Shown here one piece after another: positions 6,587 to 8,308 of a stretch of 8,308 bases of DNA; the first letter of the stretch is position 1, and each line of letters begins with the position of its first letter. Made by a program: the position numbers and the translations under genes. The notes under the pieces were generated by a model. It was given only the letters and a program-made list of their open reading frames with translations. It was not told the origin of the DNA and did not search any database. Source of the stretch: Deltaproteobacteria bacterium (GTDB lineage: Bacteria; Myxococcota_A; UBA9160; JAFDET01); assembly GCA_019310195.1 (NCBI GenBank), contig JAFDET010000142.1, positions 1-8,308 on the forward strand, in the 5' to 3' direction.

Positions 6587-6673
6587 GCTCGGGACCTCTC
6601 CGGGGGAAGCCGGGACCCTAGCAAAAACAGAGATTTGCGCCTCCCGCGGGGGCCCTGGCGGGCCAGATCGGCC

Positions 6674-6952
6674 GGTGAGCTGCGCTGGGCCCTGGACGGC
6701 CGAAACCGGACCCAGCTGGAAGCCCTGCGAGCCGACCTGGGCCGCCGGGCTGCGAACCTGGAGCGGGTGCTGGGAGACGGCGACGACGAGGCCTTCCTGG
6801 ACACCCTGACCGCCCGCGCCCGGGTCGTCTGCTCGGCCGTCGAACCCTACGCGGTGTACGGCTCCAAGCGGGTGGCCACCTGCGCGCGCAACGCCACGCA
6901 CTACTGCGACCCGACCGGTGAGGTGCACTGGATGCAGCGGTTGATCGGCGAC
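6674..6952 (+). pseudogene. Remnant of a saccharopine-dehydrogenase-like / trans-acting enoyl reductase gene
   Basis: The translation in this frame (stop-free from a TTG at 6635 to a TGA at 7046) gives about 93 recognisable residues. It runs from ELRWALDGRNRTQLEALRAD through ARARVVCSAVEPYAVYGSK to THYCDPTGEVHWMQRLIGD. This matches residues about 35-130 of the saccharopine dehydrogenase NADP-binding family, where 'RWALAGRN..KL..L', 'VGPYALYG' and 'THYCDLTGE..W' are typical. Missing are the preceding strand with the GATGxTG nucleotide-binding loop and some 250 or more residues that should follow; after about 6952 the composition becomes non-coding. Without the cofactor loop it cannot be an active reductase. 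No ribosome-binding site is seen at the TTG. A very small novel protein is possible but less likely. Confidence 0.75.
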
Positions 6953-7061
6953 ACCCGTACAGGACGGAGATCCCCTCCGTCGGCTGCCGATTCTACCGCC
7001 CGCGGTCGAGATTCCTCGGGACTCCCGCCCGGCGCCCGTCTAGAATGACGCGGGGTCCGAG
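6953..7061. other. Gene-free stretch between the reductase remnant and the cytochrome gene
   Basis: It holds a 7-bp inverted repeat, GACGGAG (6963-6969) and CTCCGTC (6975-6981), around a 5-nt loop, which could be a weak hairpin ending transcription from upstream although no T-run follows. The candidate cytochrome promoter lies near its right end. No further structure was seen. Confidence 0.5.
7018..7046 (+). promoter_or_regulatory. Candidate promoter for the hexaheme cytochrome gene
   Basis: TAGAAT at 7041-7046 matches five of six bases of the -10 consensus, in a strongly GC-rich setting. GGGACT at 7018-7023, 17 bp upstream, matches only three of six bases of the -35 element, so an activator or another sigma factor might be involved. 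Transcription would start at about 7053, giving a leader of only some 10 nt before the GTG at 7062. Confidence 0.4.
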
Positions 7062-7790
7062 GTGGAGCGAAGACACACATCCGCTGCGTGGGTACGGCGG
7101 GCACTGCTGCTGCTGGCCGTCTTGGGGTTGGCGGGCTGCGCCATGCTGCCGTGGGCGCGCAAGCGCCCCGATCCGGTCGCGTCCGTATCCGGGCCTGCAC
7201 CCTACGAAACGGACTGCGACTCGTGCCACGACGAAGAGGCCGAGGAGTACGCCGAGAGCCTCCACGCGGCCAAGGGCATCCGCTGCGGCCAGTGCCACAC
7301 GCCGGGCCTCGACCTGGATCTCGAGGAGGACGGCCACCCGGACCCCGCCCACCCCATGGCCGACGGCAAGTGCGGAGGCTGTCACCAGCCCCAGTACCAG
7401 CAGACCCTGGCGACCACCCACTACTCCGGCCGTTCGCTGGAACCCCTCGCCGCAGACGAGGACCGCCGCCTGGAGCTGCGCGAGCAGGGCTTCCTGGTGG
7501 GCCGCGGCGAAGCCGCGCTGTTTGTCGGCGACGAAGTGGCCGGCGAGCTGGGCGGGCGGCTCTGCGTGGCTTGCCACTTCGACGAGCACCGGCTGGGACG
7601 GAACGCGGTCGTAGCAGCCGACGCCTGCACCGGCTGTCACGTCAAGTACGTCGAGCACTACCCCACCGCCATCCCCGGCTTCGAGAACCTCTGCATCGGG
7701 TGCCACGTGCGAGTCGGAGTCACCATCGCGGGCCAGGTCGTGAATACCCATCTCTTCCCATCGCTCGAAGAGGAGGAGGACGCACCGTGA
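7062..7790 (+). CDS. Hexaheme c-type cytochrome lipoprotein
   Basis: A 242-residue protein with six CxxCH heme-binding motifs: C52-H56, C75-H79, C104-H108, C168-H172, C189-H193 and C211-H215. Seven other His residues in the mature part (68, 92, 97, 120, 176, 199, 230) could serve as second axial ligands, consistent with low-spin bis-His hemes. The N-terminus has basic residues, a hydrophobic run ALLLLAVLGLAG and a lipobox ending at C26, so it is predicted to be lipid-anchored and to face the periplasm; +2 is Ala, not the Asp inner-membrane retention signal. GTG 7062 is the only usable start after the TAG at 7041; its ribosome-binding site is weak. The acidic tail overlaps the next gene. It probably passes electrons from a periplasmic dehydrogenase. 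The exact cytochrome family is not recognised. Confidence 0.9.
   Translation: MERRHTSAAWVRRALLLLAVLGLAGCAMLPWARKRPDPVASVSGPAPYETDCDSCHDEEAEEYAESLHAAKGIRCGQCHTPGLDLDLEEDGHPDPAHPMADGKCGGCHQPQYQQTLATTHYSGRSLEPLAADEDRRLELREQGFLVGRGEAALFVGDEVAGELGGRLCVACHFDEHRLGRNAVVAADACTGCHVKYVEHYPTAIPGFENLCIGCHVRVGVTIAGQVVNTHLFPSLEEEEDAP
7771..7780 (+). promoter_or_regulatory. Ribosome-binding site inside the cytochrome tail
   Basis: AGGAGGAGGA, an ideal Shine-Dalgarno sequence, lies 6 nt before the GTG at 7787. In the cytochrome frame the same bases encode part of the acidic EEEED tail. It decides the start of the following gene against the in-frame ATG at 7829, which has no such site. Confidence 0.75.
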
Positions 7791-8308
7791 GCTTGCAGCG
7801 GGGCTTCGACGCCGACCTGACCCTGGCCATGAGCCGGCGCAGCTTCCTCAAGACGCTGGGCCAGGCGGCGGCGGTTGCCGCCTCGCTGTCCTCGCCGATC
7901 GCGTGCGGCAAGGCCGCCGGGCGGAGGGAGCGACGCCGGCTGGGGACCGAAGCGCCGGTCTTCGACCCGGTCCAGCGCGAGGTCATCGCCAAGATCATCG
8001 ACGGGTTCAACCCGCCGGATACGCCGCTGCGCCAACGGCTCCTGGAAGAGGATCCCGGCTACGACCTGGTCCTGGCGTACTCCGACTTCGCCTACTCCCA
8101 CGGCGATGCGTTCGTGTCCCAGATGAAGACCCTGATCGACTTCCTGAACGTGCTGCCCACGTTCAGCCCCACCTTCTTCTCGCGCCTGGGCCTTCCCAAC
8201 GCGCTGCGCTTGCGCAGGATGCACGTGGACGACGCCAACCGCTACTTCCTGCACCTGCGCGACAGCGGCAGCCGGTCGATGCGCAACATCTTCACCGGCG
8301 CGAAGTTC
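7787..8308 (+). CDS. Tat-exported protein, possible gluconate 2-dehydrogenase subunit 3-like, partial
   Basis: The first 174 residues are present; the gene continues past the window edge. It starts with GTG overlapping the cytochrome TGA (GTGA, 4 nt), so the two are translationally coupled. Residues 16-22 are SRRSFLK, a textbook twin-arginine motif, followed by a hydrophobic stretch (LGQAAAVAASLSSPIAC) to about residue 40; C40 might be a lipid anchor but the lipobox is poor. Export in folded form through the Tat system to the periplasm is predicted. The mature start VFDPVQREVIAKIIDGFNPP resembles the opening of gluconate 2-dehydrogenase subunit 3-like proteins, which partner GMC-type flavoprotein dehydrogenases and cytochromes. 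That family call is tentative; the Tat signal and coupling are clear. Confidence 0.8.
   Translation, partial: MSLQRGFDADLTLAMSRRSFLKTLGQAAAVAASLSSPIACGKAAGRRERRRLGTEAPVFDPVQREVIAKIIDGFNPPDTPLRQRLLEEDPGYDLVLAYSDFAYSHGDAFVSQMKTLIDFLNVLPTFSPTFFSRLGLPNALRLRRMHVDDANRYFLHLRDSGSRSMRNIFTGAKF

Noticed and set aside
6587..6928. N-terminal extension of the small minus-strand gene
   Set aside because: This part is antisense to the reductase remnant and has no recognisable motif; a ribosome-binding site supports the start at 6586.
6993..7751. A 252-codon minus-strand open frame opposite the cytochrome gene
   Set aside because: It is antisense to a protein with six heme motifs and a lipobox; the heme-encoding strand is clearly the coding one.

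Overview
This is a GC-rich window (roughly two-thirds or more G+C by eye) of densely packed bacterial genes, almost all on the + strand. Lipobox and twin-arginine signal peptides, a multiheme c-type cytochrome and Shine-Dalgarno sites of the AGGAGG type point to a Gram-negative bacterium of a high-GC lineage. Myxococcota, Binatota or another former deltaproteobacterial group would fit, but the sequence shown cannot settle this.

Region 1 (about 38-3722) looks like a catabolic operon for an aromatic or polycyclic compound. A TetR-type repressor sits behind a promoter that carries a 9+9 bp palindromic operator. It is followed, with gaps of only 33, 35 and 19 bp, by a two-domain extradiol ring-cleavage dioxygenase with all expected active-site residues, a small split-barrel (PPOX-type) flavin or F420 protein, and an FAD-dependent aromatic hydroxylase of the MhpA/PheA class. 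Hydroxylase plus extradiol dioxygenase gives the two steps 'hydroxylate, then meta-cleave'. The hydrolase that normally follows is not in the window.

Region 2 (3723-6352) holds a FadD-type acyl-CoA ligase whose motifs resemble the mycobacterial FadD19 (steroid side-chain) branch, and a membrane fatty-acid desaturase 17 bp behind it. The ligase has its own candidate promoter and a perfect 9-bp hairpin in its leader, so it may be expressed separately from region 1.

Region 3 (6353-7061) is a break between transcription units. A GC-rich palindrome separates the desaturase from a convergent small gene for a 68-residue highly charged protein. Next comes a fragment of a saccharopine-dehydrogenase-like (trans-acting enoyl reductase type) gene that has lost both its nucleotide-binding start and most of its C-terminal part. 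About 100 bp without a gene follow.

Region 4 (7062-8308) encodes a hexaheme cytochrome c lipoprotein, overlapped by 4 nt by a Tat-exported protein that runs off the end of the window. Together they look like the electron-transfer and accessory parts of a periplasmic oxidoreductase whose catalytic subunit probably lies just downstream.

No tRNA, rRNA, CRISPR array or insertion sequence was seen. The most notable items are the nested promoter/operator/ribosome-binding site at the start, the doubly truncated reductase remnant, and the hexaheme/Tat gene pair.
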